Of a stretch of 64,000 nt of DNA, positions 44,719 to 52,989 are shown in pieces. Position 1 is the first letter of the stretch, and every line of letters begins with the position of its first letter. The notes beneath the pieces were generated by a model. It was not told the DNA's origin and made no database searches. It saw only the letters and a program-made list of their open reading frames with translations. The translations under genes and the position numbers were made by a program. Origin of the DNA: WTGA01 sp965214055 (lineage in GTDB: Bacteria > Pseudomonadota > Gammaproteobacteria > Arenicellales > Poriferihabitantaceae); the NCBI GenBank assembly GCA_965214055.1, contig OZ243931.1, forward strand, positions 1,178,001 through 1,242,000, written 5' to 3'.

Positions 44719-45130
44719 GAGTCATTGCCCCGCCCGAAGGGTTCGTTTTTCTCATTGGGAAAAAGTCGGTCCAGTCAAGACGAAAAACCGGGTGGCTGCA
44801 GAAACTCCCCTGTGCGCCGATTCGATATACCCTGAAATACCGTTCGGATGCCAGGAAGCAGTCTTTCGAGTCGGGAAAGGGGTTTCCGAGGCAACTGGCT
44901 TCACACCGAATCGAGAAAGATTGCGGATCAATCCCCGTAAGCGATGGCAATCCCGGATACACCATAGCACCCGTCACGGGGCGGGACTCTGGACTTTCGG
45001 TCCATTTGATTCCTCGGAAACAAGGGGCAGGGCAATCCGGCAATTTTCCAGCCGACATGCCATGGGGAATTGCGGGAGGTTTCCGGTCCGCGGACCAGCG
45101 GGCCGAACACAGGGGGTGGGTTGTGCAGAT

Positions 45131-45146
45131 TGTTTCACGTGAAACA
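45131..45146. promoter_or_regulatory. parS centromere site 2
   Basis: A second perfect TGTTTCACGTGAAACA, 656 bp from the first and 158 bp beyond the 3' end of dnaN. Two sites this close to the likely origin fit the ParABS segregation system. Confidence 0.93.
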
Positions 45147-45303
45147 ATCGCATGTTGTGGACCCCTTCGTACTGCCCCGGCGCTCTGCCCGGCGCGGGAC
45201 CGGCAATCCGGGTCAGGAACCTGCCATTTCAAGCAAACCGGACAACCACCTGTCCCGGCGTCCCGTCTGCGGTCTTCCCTGGCCCGGGGTTTTCCGTTGC
45301 CTG

Positions 45304-46407
45304 CTACATTCTCATGGGCATCACCAGCCACACGGAATGTTTGTCTCCGGGTTCCCGGAGTACGCAAATTCCATTGTTTCCCTGAAAATGCATTTCAATT
45401 TCGTCTGTTTTCATTGCCTTGGCGGCTTCAACCAGGTAATTGAGATTATACCCCATTGTAAGCGGTTCTCCGGAATACTGCAGTTCCAGTTCTTCCAACG
45501 CTTCTTCATTGTCGGGATTGGTGGAGGTAATTCGCATTACGCCGGGTTCCAGCGCAACTTTCGCTCCCTTGAACTGGTCCACCGTCAATACAGCGATCCG
45601 GTTCAGGGTTCCAATCAATTTCTGCCGATCCAGAACAACCGATTCCTGGATATCCGTTTCCACCACTTCCTTGAATTTCGGAAAATTCCCGTCGATTAAT
45701 TTGGTGATAAGCATGGTTTTCCCCTTGCTCACCTTGAGGTGATTCTTGTTCATCTCCAGCGTCAATTCCTGGTCTTCGTCCACATCCAGAAACCGGTTTA
45801 TTTCCGTAATGCCTTTTCTCGGTATAATCAGTTTCCGGTGGTCTGCGGAATCCAGACTGGTCCCCACATCTGTCTGGGCAAGACGGTGTCCATCCGTCGC
45901 AATGGCACGCAGCGTATTGTCATTCAATTCGAACAACAACCCATTCAGGTAGTACCGGACATCCTGGACAGCCATGGCAAAAGCGGTTTTTTCCAGAATG
46001 GTTTTAAGTGATATCTGCTTGATTTTAAACCTTTCTTCCCAATTGTGAGCCTCAATCCTTGGAAAATCATCGGCTTCCAGTGTCCGCAGTGTATAGCGGC
46101 TTCTGCCCGATGTGACGGTCAGGTTCAAATTATCACGTACTATGGAGATAACGGCATGTTCAGGTAACATACGCACAATATCAAGGATTATACGGGCTGA
46201 TACGGTAATTGCGGAATCTTCCCCTTCAACCTGGTCTATGGTTACGGAAATCTCGACTTCAAGGTCAGTTCCCACCAGAGTCAACTGGTTGTCCACCAGA
46301 CTCACATGCAGATTGGACAGGATAGGAAGGGTCTGTTTCTTCTCGACAACGTTTGTTACCAGATTCAGCGCTGGAAGAAATTTTGATCTCTCTATAGTTA
46401 TATTCAT
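45304..46407 (-). CDS. dnaN: DNA polymerase III beta subunit (sliding clamp)
   Basis: Ring-shaped processivity clamp, 367 residues, complete. N-terminus MNITIERSKFLPALNLVTNVVEKKQTLPILSNLHVSL, then VGTDLEVEISV, ALLFEL-type repeats such as YYLNGLLFELNDNTLRAIATDGHRLA, and C-terminal SVWLVMPMRM with the usual MPMR end. ATG 46407; an upstream in-frame extension to 46482 runs into the origin-like spacer and is rejected. Confidence 0.97.
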   Translation of the reverse strand: MNITIERSKFLPALNLVTNVVEKKQTLPILSNLHVSLVDNQLTLVGTDLEVEISVTIDQVEGEDSAITVSARIILDIVRMLPEHAVISIVRDNLNLTVTSGRSRYTLRTLEADDFPRIEAHNWEERFKIKQISLKTILEKTAFAMAVQDVRYYLNGLLFELNDNTLRAIATDGHRLAQTDVGTSLDSADHRKLIIPRKGITEINRFLDVDEDQELTLEMNKNHLKVSKGKTMLITKLIDGNFPKFKEVVETDIQESVVLDRQKLIGTLNRIAVLTVDQFKGAKVALEPGVMRITSTNPDNEEALEELELQYSGEPLTMGYNLNYLVEAAKAMKTDEIEMHFQGNNGICVLREPGDKHSVWLVMPMRM

Positions 46408-46705
46408 GTCATATATCTTAAGAATAGTTATAGTTAAGCACTGTGGGTTTGTGGGGAACTTCAATATAACGCATTTTTTCAATTACTTAAAACCGGAACG
46501 TCTTGTGGACAACCCCTAGTATAAGGATTGTAAAACGAAATAACATCTTGTGGGAAACTCTTTTCCACCGGTCTGTCCACAACCATTGCCAACTTATACA
46601 CAGGCAATCAACAGGGTCCGGGGACAACAATCGCAACGGTATGGCACAGCCTTCCAGGGGGGAAGGCACACAAACGATCGTCAAAAGGCACGCGCCGGAA
46701 GGGAA
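46408..46705. other. Candidate chromosomal replication origin (oriC) in the dnaA-dnaN interval
   Basis: 298 bp between dnaA and dnaN. It contains one perfect DnaA box (46594-46602), a one-mismatch box TGTGGACAA (46504-46512) on the other strand, and two-mismatch boxes near 46450, 46550, 46561 and 46573. AT-rich DNA lies at about 46462-46495, next to the dnaN end, as a possible unwinding element. The dnaA upstream spacer (48050-48421) is also AT-rich but lacks clear boxes, so this interval is the better candidate. Confidence 0.6.
46594..46602 (+). promoter_or_regulatory. DnaA box, consensus match
   Basis: TTATACACA matches TTATNCACA exactly and lies in the middle of the dnaA-dnaN interval beside weaker copies. 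Confidence 0.7.
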
Positions 46706-48049
46706 CTAAACGCTGAACAACCTTTTCAGGTTCTTGTAATCTTCCTGGATTTTCAAATCCGTTTTTCTGAGATCGGCAATCTTTCTGCAGGCATGCAACA
46801 CCGTGGTATGGTCTCTGCCACCGAACCGGTCTCCGATCTGGGGCAGGCTCAGATTGGTGTGTTCCTTGGCAAAGGCCATGGCCAGCTGCCTGGGCCGGGC
46901 AATTTTACGGGCCCGGTTCTTTGAAAGGATATCCGCAACGCGGATTTGGAAATATTCCGCGACAGTCTGCTGTATGTTCTCAATGCTGATCCGGCTTTCA
47001 CGGTAAAGCAGGATATCCCGGAGAGCCTCCCTGGCCAGATTGACATCGATGTCCCGGTCGGAAAATCGGGCGATGGCGAGAATCTGATGAAGAGCGCCCT
47101 CAAGGTCCCGGACATTGGAATGTACCGTATTGGCTACGAAGAAAGCCACGTCATTGGGGAGGTCAATGTCGTGCTTCAAGGCTTTCTTTTTCAGGATCGC
47201 GACCCGGGTTTCCAGCTCGGGAGGGTCGATGCTGACCGTTAACCCGGAACCAAACCGGGAAGTCAACCGTTCTCCCACATTGTCGATGGCCTTGGGGATG
47301 CGGTCACTGGTAATAACAATCTGACGCTGACCCTCAAGCAGGGTATTGAAAGTGTGAAAAAACTCCTCTTGGGACTGGGTTTTCTTGGCAAAAAACTGGA
47401 TATCATCAATAAGCAGGGCGTCCAGTGAACGATAGTACCGCTTGAACTCGTTCATGGTATTGTTTCTCAGGGCCTTGACCATGTCGTTGACAAACAGTTC
47501 CGAATGGATATAGATCACTTTCGCTGTGGGATTGGATTTTAGGATCTGGTTTCCGGTTGCCTGCATCAAATGGGTCTTTCCCAGACCCACCCCACCGTAA
47601 ATAAACAGGGGGTTGAAAGCCATCCCCGGACTTTGGCTGACCTGGATTGCCGCAGCCCGGGCGAGCTGATTGGACTTGCCTTCCACATGGGTGTCAAACA
47701 CATACTCCGCATTCAGGCTGCCACCCGTATATGGAGCGGGGGTCTCAAAGCGCCCTTTTGCCAGGTCCCGGCCGGGGCCATCATTGATATCGGGTTTTTC
47801 CAGGCCATGACTGCCGACTTCAACCTGAACCTGCTTGATGCCGTGGTCCATTCCGATGATGGTTTTTTCAATCTGGGTATAGAGATTATCCTTTATGTAA
47901 TTGAGCACATACCGGTTGGGCGCCAGCAATTTCAGGGTATCTCCCGAGGACAGGGCATGCAGTGGACGGATCCATGCGTTGATATCATCCGCTGACAATT
48001 CATCCCCCAGTTTATGGAGACAGCTGTCCCAGTGTTGAGTTTTGCTCAA
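46706..48049 (-). CDS. dnaA: DnaA, chromosomal replication initiator
   Basis: AAA+ initiator that binds DnaA boxes and melts the origin; 447 residues. Domain I starts SKTQHWDSCLHKLGDELSADDINAWIRPL. The ATPase has NPLFIYGGVGLGKTHLMQATGN (Walker A) and LDALLIDDIQFFAKK (Walker B). Domain IV has LSLPQIGDRFGGRDHTTVLHACRKI, the DnaA-box-binding signature. The start codon is TTG (48047-48049): an in-frame TAA lies two codons upstream and no ATG is near, so this weak start is forced. No rpmH is upstream, unlike in most gammaproteobacteria. Confidence 0.97.
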   Translation of the reverse strand: MSKTQHWDSCLHKLGDELSADDINAWIRPLHALSSGDTLKLLAPNRYVLNYIKDNLYTQIEKTIIGMDHGIKQVQVEVGSHGLEKPDINDGPGRDLAKGRFETPAPYTGGSLNAEYVFDTHVEGKSNQLARAAAIQVSQSPGMAFNPLFIYGGVGLGKTHLMQATGNQILKSNPTAKVIYIHSELFVNDMVKALRNNTMNEFKRYYRSLDALLIDDIQFFAKKTQSQEEFFHTFNTLLEGQRQIVITSDRIPKAIDNVGERLTSRFGSGLTVSIDPPELETRVAILKKKALKHDIDLPNDVAFFVANTVHSNVRDLEGALHQILAIARFSDRDIDVNLAREALRDILLYRESRISIENIQQTVAEYFQIRVADILSKNRARKIARPRQLAMAFAKEHTNLSLPQIGDRFGGRDHTTVLHACRKIADLRKTDLKIQEDYKNLKRLFSV

Positions 48050-48421
48050 AGTTTAACCACTATCGGTGAAAGTTCTACATGGTTGTCCCCGGAACACAGA
48101 CGATTACCCGGCAACAAGTTATGACAGAGTCGCAAGCTATTGATGTATAAAGAAAAACTACCGGAATCTTTAAATCAATACTTTTCGACTTCCGATTTGA
48201 TATAGTCCTAGTCTAATCTGAAAGACGTAAATTTTCCACTTTGTGCTGAAAATTTTTCCATCAAAAACGGGTTGTTTCACATCCATGGGATTTGTTGACT
48301 TTGAGATTCGCAACAATCGAATTGACATAATTCCATGTCTCGATAAGGGCTTGTTGCACGAATTATAAGTGAGATGTAAGCATAAAGTCATAACTCAACG
48401 AATTGTTAAAAGGTACCATCT
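48050..48421. other. 372-bp divergent region between dnaA and the dimethylglycine-dehydrogenase-like gene
   Basis: AT-rich spacer that must hold both promoters. There is a TTGACA at 48322-48327 and a TATAAG at 48364-48369 on the plus strand, but they are not properly spaced with partners. No perfect DnaA box was found. AAGG at about 48410 serves as the ribosome site of the rightward gene. Confidence 0.5.
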
Positions 48422-50932
48422 ATGAAATCAGAGACAAAAGTGGTTGTAATCGGTGGCGGAGTAGTCGGCGTCAGCACGCTTTACCATCTCGCCCGCAAGG
48501 GCTGGAAGGACTCGGTCCTGTTGGAACGAAAGGAACTGACATCCGGTTCAACCTGGCATGCGGCAGGCCTGCTGCCACTTTTTAACATGAGCTACTCCGT
48601 AGGCAAGCTGCACCAGTATTCGGTGAGGTTCTACCAGGAACTGGAAGAGGAAACCGGGCTGTCCGTAGGGTTCCAGCAGGTAAGCAACATCCGGCTGGCC
48701 TGTACACAGGACAGAATGGATGAATATCGATATTATGCGGGAGTCGGTAAAACGGTGGGGGTAAAAATACGGTTTTTAACCCCCGAGCAGGTCAAGGAAG
48801 CCTGGCCGATGTGTAATATTGAAGGCCTGGTGGGGGCCATTCAGCATCCGGAAGACGGGTACATACAGCCCAATGACTTGACCACCGCACTGGCAAAGGG
48901 AGCGAGGAACCATGGGGCGGAGATTTATCGGCATACCTGCGCCACCGGCATCCTGAAACAGGGAGAAGGCTGGCTGGTACAAACGAATCAAGGCGATATC
49001 CGCTGTGAACACGTGGTTTCCTGTACCGGCAATTTTGCCCGTAAAACCGGTGAAATGGTGGGCCTTGACATCCCGGTCATTCCGGTGCAACACCAGTATA
49101 TCGTCACCGAGGCCCATCCCGACATTCTTGCCCGAAAAGAGAAGGGACTACCGGAGCAGGGCGTGTTGCGGGAATCGGATGCCGGGTATTATCTCCGGGA
49201 AGAAGCCGGGGGGTTGCTGCTCGGGCCCTACGAGGCCGGGGCACCGTGCTGTTATGTGGATGGCCCGTCCGAAGATTGTGAGAACGAATTGTTTCAGGAA
49301 GATCTGGACAGGCTGGAGCCCCATATCGAAGCCTGTATCAACCGCGTCCCCGCCTTTGGGGAAAGCGGAGTAAAACAGGTTTATAACGGGGCGATTGCGT
49401 ATACCCCGGATGGCAATCCCATTGTGGGCCCGGCCCCGGGATTGAAGAACTTCTGGTTGAATGAAGGGCACAGTTTTGGCATCACTGCCGCGGGGGGGGC
49501 CGGGTGGCAGCTTGCGGAATGGATGGTGGATGGTGAGCCGACGGTGGATATGATGGGGGTCGACCCGCGACGATTCGGTCCGTATGCATCCCGGGGCTAT
49601 CTGAAGGAAAAAAACGAGGAAGCGTATCGAAACGTTTTTACCAACCATTTCCCGGATGAGGAAAGAGCCACGGCAACCCCGCTTAAAACTGCTCCCTGCT
49701 ATGACCGGATGAAAGCCCTGGGGGCCGTGTTTGGGCATATCTATGGCTGGGAACGGCCCAATTGGTTTGTCCCGAAAGAGTATGAATTGCCCAAAGCGGA
49801 AATAGGCAGTGGCGATGTGCTCCTGGGCCACAATCATTCGCCGCCACTGGAGGATGGGCGCATCGTGGAAAAATACTCTTTCCGGCGGTCCAACTATTTC
49901 CCGTTTGTCGGCCAGGAGTGCAGGCATGTGCAGGAGAAAGTGGGCCTTCTGGACATGTCCGCTTTCTCGAAATTCATAGTGAGCGGCCCAGGCGCAGGGG
50001 CCTGGCTTGAATCCCTGGTGTGCAATCGCATTCCCAAGGGCGTGGGTCGGATTGGGCTGTGTCACATGTTGACCCTGCGGGGAGGCGTGCGCTCTGAATT
50101 CACGATATTCAAAACCGGACAAAACCAGTATTACCTGGTTTCCGCCGGAGCGATGGAACGCCACGACTGGGATTATCTGATCAAAAACCGGCCCCGGGAC
50201 GGAACGGTTGATGTGCAAAAAGTCACCACGCAGTGGGGGGTGCTGGTGCTGGCGGGACCCAAGTCCCGGGCGGTGCTGCAAAAAATCACGGACACGGACC
50301 TGTCGGACGAGAAGTTCAAATGGCTGACGGGGAAACCCATCAACGTGAATGCGGCCAACGCCTGGGCGTTGAGAGTGAATTATGTCGGTGAACTCGGGTA
50401 CGAGTTGCATCACCCCATTGAAATGCAGAACTATATTTTTGATGCGGTCATGGAGGCGGGAGAAGAATTCGGGATTCGGCCGTTTGGTATCCGTGCCATG
50501 GACAGCCTGAGGCTGGAAAAATCATACCGGCTGATTCCCAGGGAAATGTCCATCGAGTACAGCGCATACGAATCCGGGCTGGACCGGTTTATCCGCCTGG
50601 ACAAGGAAGAAGACTTTATTGGGAAGCAGGCCTTGATCGATTGGCGGAGTCAGGGATTTGAAAACGCGTTCGTTACCCTGGAGGTCCATGACGTGGTGGA
50701 TGCCGATGCGCGGGGGTCCGAAGCCATCTACAGGGATGGAAAACTGGTTGGCAGGGCGACCTCCGGGGGCTATGGGTTCCGGGTGGAAAAGTCCCTGGCC
50801 CTGGGCCTGGTCTCCCCGGAATGGGCTGGAGTGGGGACCGGACTCCAGATCGAGATTCTGGGCCGGCTGTACGATGCCACGGTTATTGCAGAATCGCCCT
50901 ACGACCCGCAGAACAAGGTGCTTCGGTCGTAG
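48422..50932 (+). CDS. FAD-dependent oxidoreductase with aminomethyltransferase domain (dimethylglycine/sarcosine dehydrogenase-like)
   Basis: An 836-residue two-part enzyme. Residues 1-400 are a DAO-type FAD domain: VVVIGGGVVGVSTLYHLARKGWKDSVLLERKELTSGSTWHAAG (the H in TWHAAG is where related enzymes attach FAD), and YTPDGNPIVGPAPGLKNFWLNEGHSFG. The second half is a GcvT-type folate domain (GLLDMSAFSKFIVSGPGAGAWLESL; LRVNYVGELGYELHH; MDSLRLEKSYRLIPREMSIEYSAYESGLDRFI). This fits oxidative demethylation of dimethylglycine or sarcosine with the one-carbon unit passed to tetrahydrofolate. No electron-transfer partner is adjacent. ATG 48422 with AAGG upstream. Confidence 0.9.
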   Translation: MKSETKVVVIGGGVVGVSTLYHLARKGWKDSVLLERKELTSGSTWHAAGLLPLFNMSYSVGKLHQYSVRFYQELEEETGLSVGFQQVSNIRLACTQDRMDEYRYYAGVGKTVGVKIRFLTPEQVKEAWPMCNIEGLVGAIQHPEDGYIQPNDLTTALAKGARNHGAEIYRHTCATGILKQGEGWLVQTNQGDIRCEHVVSCTGNFARKTGEMVGLDIPVIPVQHQYIVTEAHPDILARKEKGLPEQGVLRESDAGYYLREEAGGLLLGPYEAGAPCCYVDGPSEDCENELFQEDLDRLEPHIEACINRVPAFGESGVKQVYNGAIAYTPDGNPIVGPAPGLKNFWLNEGHSFGITAAGGAGWQLAEWMVDGEPTVDMMGVDPRRFGPYASRGYLKEKNEEAYRNVFTNHFPDEERATATPLKTAPCYDRMKALGAVFGHIYGWERPNWFVPKEYELPKAEIGSGDVLLGHNHSPPLEDGRIVEKYSFRRSNYFPFVGQECRHVQEKVGLLDMSAFSKFIVSGPGAGAWLESLVCNRIPKGVGRIGLCHMLTLRGGVRSEFTIFKTGQNQYYLVSAGAMERHDWDYLIKNRPRDGTVDVQKVTTQWGVLVLAGPKSRAVLQKITDTDLSDEKFKWLTGKPINVNAANAWALRVNYVGELGYELHHPIEMQNYIFDAVMEAGEEFGIRPFGIRAMDSLRLEKSYRLIPREMSIEYSAYESGLDRFIRLDKEEDFIGKQALIDWRSQGFENAFVTLEVHDVVDADARGSEAIYRDGKLVGRATSGGYGFRVEKSLALGLVSPEWAGVGTGLQIEILGRLYDATVIAESPYDPQNKVLRS

Positions 50933-51006
50933 AATATCCGCAAAAAGGCTGGCCGCCGGCGTTAACCGCAGTGGTGGGGTGACAGAAGGACCGAAGTAGA
51001 AACCGT

Positions 51007-52194
51007 CTACGGTCCCGGTCGGGTGGAGCCGGATTCCCGAATCGTCTCCCGGATGATCCCCCCGGCTTTTTTGATTTGTTCGTCGGTGATTACCAATGGC
51101 GGCAGCAACCGGATTACCGTGGGGCCGGCCGGAAGCACCAGGACCCTTTTTGCGACCAGGGCTTCAATGACCGGTTTGGCTTTTGATTTGAGCTCAATCC
51201 CGATCATGAGGCCCATCTGGCGGATTTCCCGGATGGGGGCCGGCAGGGGCCGCTGCGCCAGGATATCCCGGAAAAGCTGACCCTTTCTTCTGGATTCCCC
51301 TGCCAGGTCGTGGGTTTCAATATACTGAATGGTTGCCAGCGCCGCGGCACAGGCCAGCGGATTTCCGCCAAAGGTTGAACCGTGTTTCCCCGCTGCAGGG
51401 CCGATGTGGTCCGCACACAGGACCGCGCCCATGGGAACCCCGCCCGCAATCGCTTTGGCCAGGGTCATCATATCCGGAGAAACCCCGGCATGCTCGCACG
51501 CGAACATTTTCCCGGTTCGGGCAAATCCGGTCTGGACTTCATCAATGATCAGCAATATACCGTGGTCCCTGCAAAACCGGCGGACCTGTTTGAGATAAGG
51601 AATTTCAGCAGGGCGTACGCCGCCTTCACCCTGTACGATTTCCAGCACCACCGCAGCGGTATCCCGGTCCGCGGCCTCCTCGATTTTCTTCAGGTTGTTA
51701 AAGGGAACGAATCGATGTCCCGGGACCAGGGGTTCAAATTCATCCCGCAACCGGAAGGTGGCGCTCAGTGCCCCCAGTGTCCGGCCATGGAATCCGCGCA
51801 TGGCGCTGACAAAACCGTGTTTTCCGGTGGTGAGACGTGCAAACTTCAAAGCGGCTTCCATGGCTTCGGTTCCGGAGTTGCATAGAAATACGCGGTTCAG
51901 GCCCCGGGGCGAGAGGGAAACCAGCTTTGCCATCAACTGCCCGCGAATGTCGTTGTAAAAGATTCCCGGACAGGTAATGAGTTTTTCGGACTGCAGGGCG
52001 ATGGCCTCGGCGACCGCCTGGTTTCCATGCCCGACACTGGCCACGCCGACGCCGGCGGCACAATCGATGTATTCATGGCCGGAGGTATCCCAGAGCAAGG
52101 CGCCCCGCCCCGCTGCAATGGATACATTTCGCTTCGGGTAGACCTCAAACCCGAACCGGTCTTCCAGCCTGGAGTGGTCAGCAGGCGAAGTCAT
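51007..52194 (-). CDS. lysJ: LysJ/ArgD-type aminotransferase of the LysW pathway
   Basis: PLP class III aminotransferase of 395 residues that would convert the LysW-bound semialdehyde to the LysW-bound diamine. Landmarks: IDCAAGVGVASVGHGNQAV, FLCNSGTEAMEAALKFARLTTGK, MRGFHGRTLGALSAT, LIIDEVQTGFARTGKMFACEH, and the PLP lysine in MMTLAKAIAGGVPMGAVLC. It starts at ATG 52194, sharing ATGA with the lysZ stop; an upstream frame to 52257 is inside lysZ and rejected. ArgD enzymes have the same fold, so the free or carrier-bound substrate is inferred from the operon. Last gene of the operon. Confidence 0.9.
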   Translation of the reverse strand: MTSPADHSRLEDRFGFEVYPKRNVSIAAGRGALLWDTSGHEYIDCAAGVGVASVGHGNQAVAEAIALQSEKLITCPGIFYNDIRGQLMAKLVSLSPRGLNRVFLCNSGTEAMEAALKFARLTTGKHGFVSAMRGFHGRTLGALSATFRLRDEFEPLVPGHRFVPFNNLKKIEEAADRDTAAVVLEIVQGEGGVRPAEIPYLKQVRRFCRDHGILLIIDEVQTGFARTGKMFACEHAGVSPDMMTLAKAIAGGVPMGAVLCADHIGPAAGKHGSTFGGNPLACAAALATIQYIETHDLAGESRRKGQLFRDILAQRPLPAPIREIRQMGLMIGIELKSKAKPVIEALVAKRVLVLPAGPTVIRLLPPLVITDEQIKKAGGIIRETIRESGSTRPGP

Positions 52195-52982
52195 TCGACC
52201 TGTGTCCCCCCGCCTGCGAGCCCGGTGCTGACCGGGTTCTTGATTCGGCCATCGCAAATGATCACGCGCCGGACACCGTTTTGCACGAGCTTGTTCAGGG
52301 CATGTATTTTTCTTTTTATCCTCCCCGTCGCATTGTGTTCCATCCGGGCGAGGTCCGGACCGCTCAGACTGGGAATCAGGGAATCCGGATCGTTGATGTC
52401 TGCCAGCAGGCCCTTCGCCTCGATCAGCTGGATAACGGTCTCAGCATTCAGGGCTTTTTGAAGTTCACAAACAATGTCGTCATTCTCGGAATTAATGGCA
52501 AAGCCATTTTCGTCACAGATGGGAATGGTGATTACGGGGGTGTATCCCCGGGAAATCAGCAGGTCCAGAAGATCGGTGTTGATGGACCGCGGTTTTCCCG
52601 AAAAATCCCGCTTCAACATTTTTTTGCCGTTTTCCATCACCCGGATTCCCCGATTGCGCCGGCCCTGCACAAGACGTCCATCCAGGCCCGTAAGCCCCAC
52701 GGCACTGATGTTGTGAAGGAGGCAAAGTTCCACCAGGCGCTTGTTTCGCAACCCACTGTAGGCCATTAAAATCGCATCCACGGCATTTTTGTCAGAAAAA
52801 ACACTGCTGTACCCGGAAACAGAAGTAATGACTTCCTTGGTAAAACCCATTTTCGAGGCGACCTGGTCACGCAATGCATTGGCACCATGGACGATCACAA
52901 AGGTTTCTTCCCGTTGAGCCAGGTCCCGGACAATCTCCTCGAGGCGGATACCTGCTCCCCCACCAATTTTTACGATGACCAT
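52191..52982 (-). CDS. lysZ: LysZ/ArgB-type kinase ([LysW]-aminoadipate/glutamate kinase)
   Basis: Amino acid kinase family, 263 residues, phosphorylates the side-chain carboxylate of the LysW-bound substrate. Features: VKIGGGAGIRLEEIVRD, FVIVHGANALRDQVASKMG (the nucleotide and substrate loops), SAVGLTGLDGRLVQGRRNRGI, DLLDLLISRGYTPVITIPICDENGFAINSENDDIV and NPVSTGLAGGGTQVE. The overall pattern, including GLTGLDG and the early MGF insertion, is closer to Thermus LysZ than to ArgB. AGG lies at 7 nt before the ATG. It is 7 bp after the amidotransferase gene. Confidence 0.9.
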   Translation of the reverse strand: MVIVKIGGGAGIRLEEIVRDLAQREETFVIVHGANALRDQVASKMGFTKEVITSVSGYSSVFSDKNAVDAILMAYSGLRNKRLVELCLLHNISAVGLTGLDGRLVQGRRNRGIRVMENGKKMLKRDFSGKPRSINTDLLDLLISRGYTPVITIPICDENGFAINSENDDIVCELQKALNAETVIQLIEAKGLLADINDPDSLIPSLSGPDLARMEHNATGRIKRKIHALNKLVQNGVRRVIICDGRIKNPVSTGLAGGGTQVE

Positions 52983-52989
52983 TGGAAAC

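Larger units (their letters stand above)
44237..45303. other. 1.07-kb non-coding region between gyrB and dnaN, where recF is normally found
   Basis: No reading frame here shows RecF features (P-loop GxNGSGKTS near the N-terminus, signature or Walker B). The longest minus-strand frame (44528-45367) has disordered composition. The region holds two perfect parS sites and a plus-strand TnpB-like fragment. Its length is close to that of recF, so it may be the scar of a lost recF, but I see no residual similarity. Confidence 0.7.

Noticed and set aside
44528..45367. 279-residue minus-strand frame in the dnaN-gyrB gap, considered as recF
   Set aside because: No P-loop, signature or Walker B; many Cys/Pro/Arg, and it runs into the 3' end of dnaN.
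49148..50413. 421-residue minus-strand frame inside the dimethylglycine-dehydrogenase-like gene
   Set aside because: Antisense to a well-recognised enzyme; composition rich in His/Gly/Arg without motifs.
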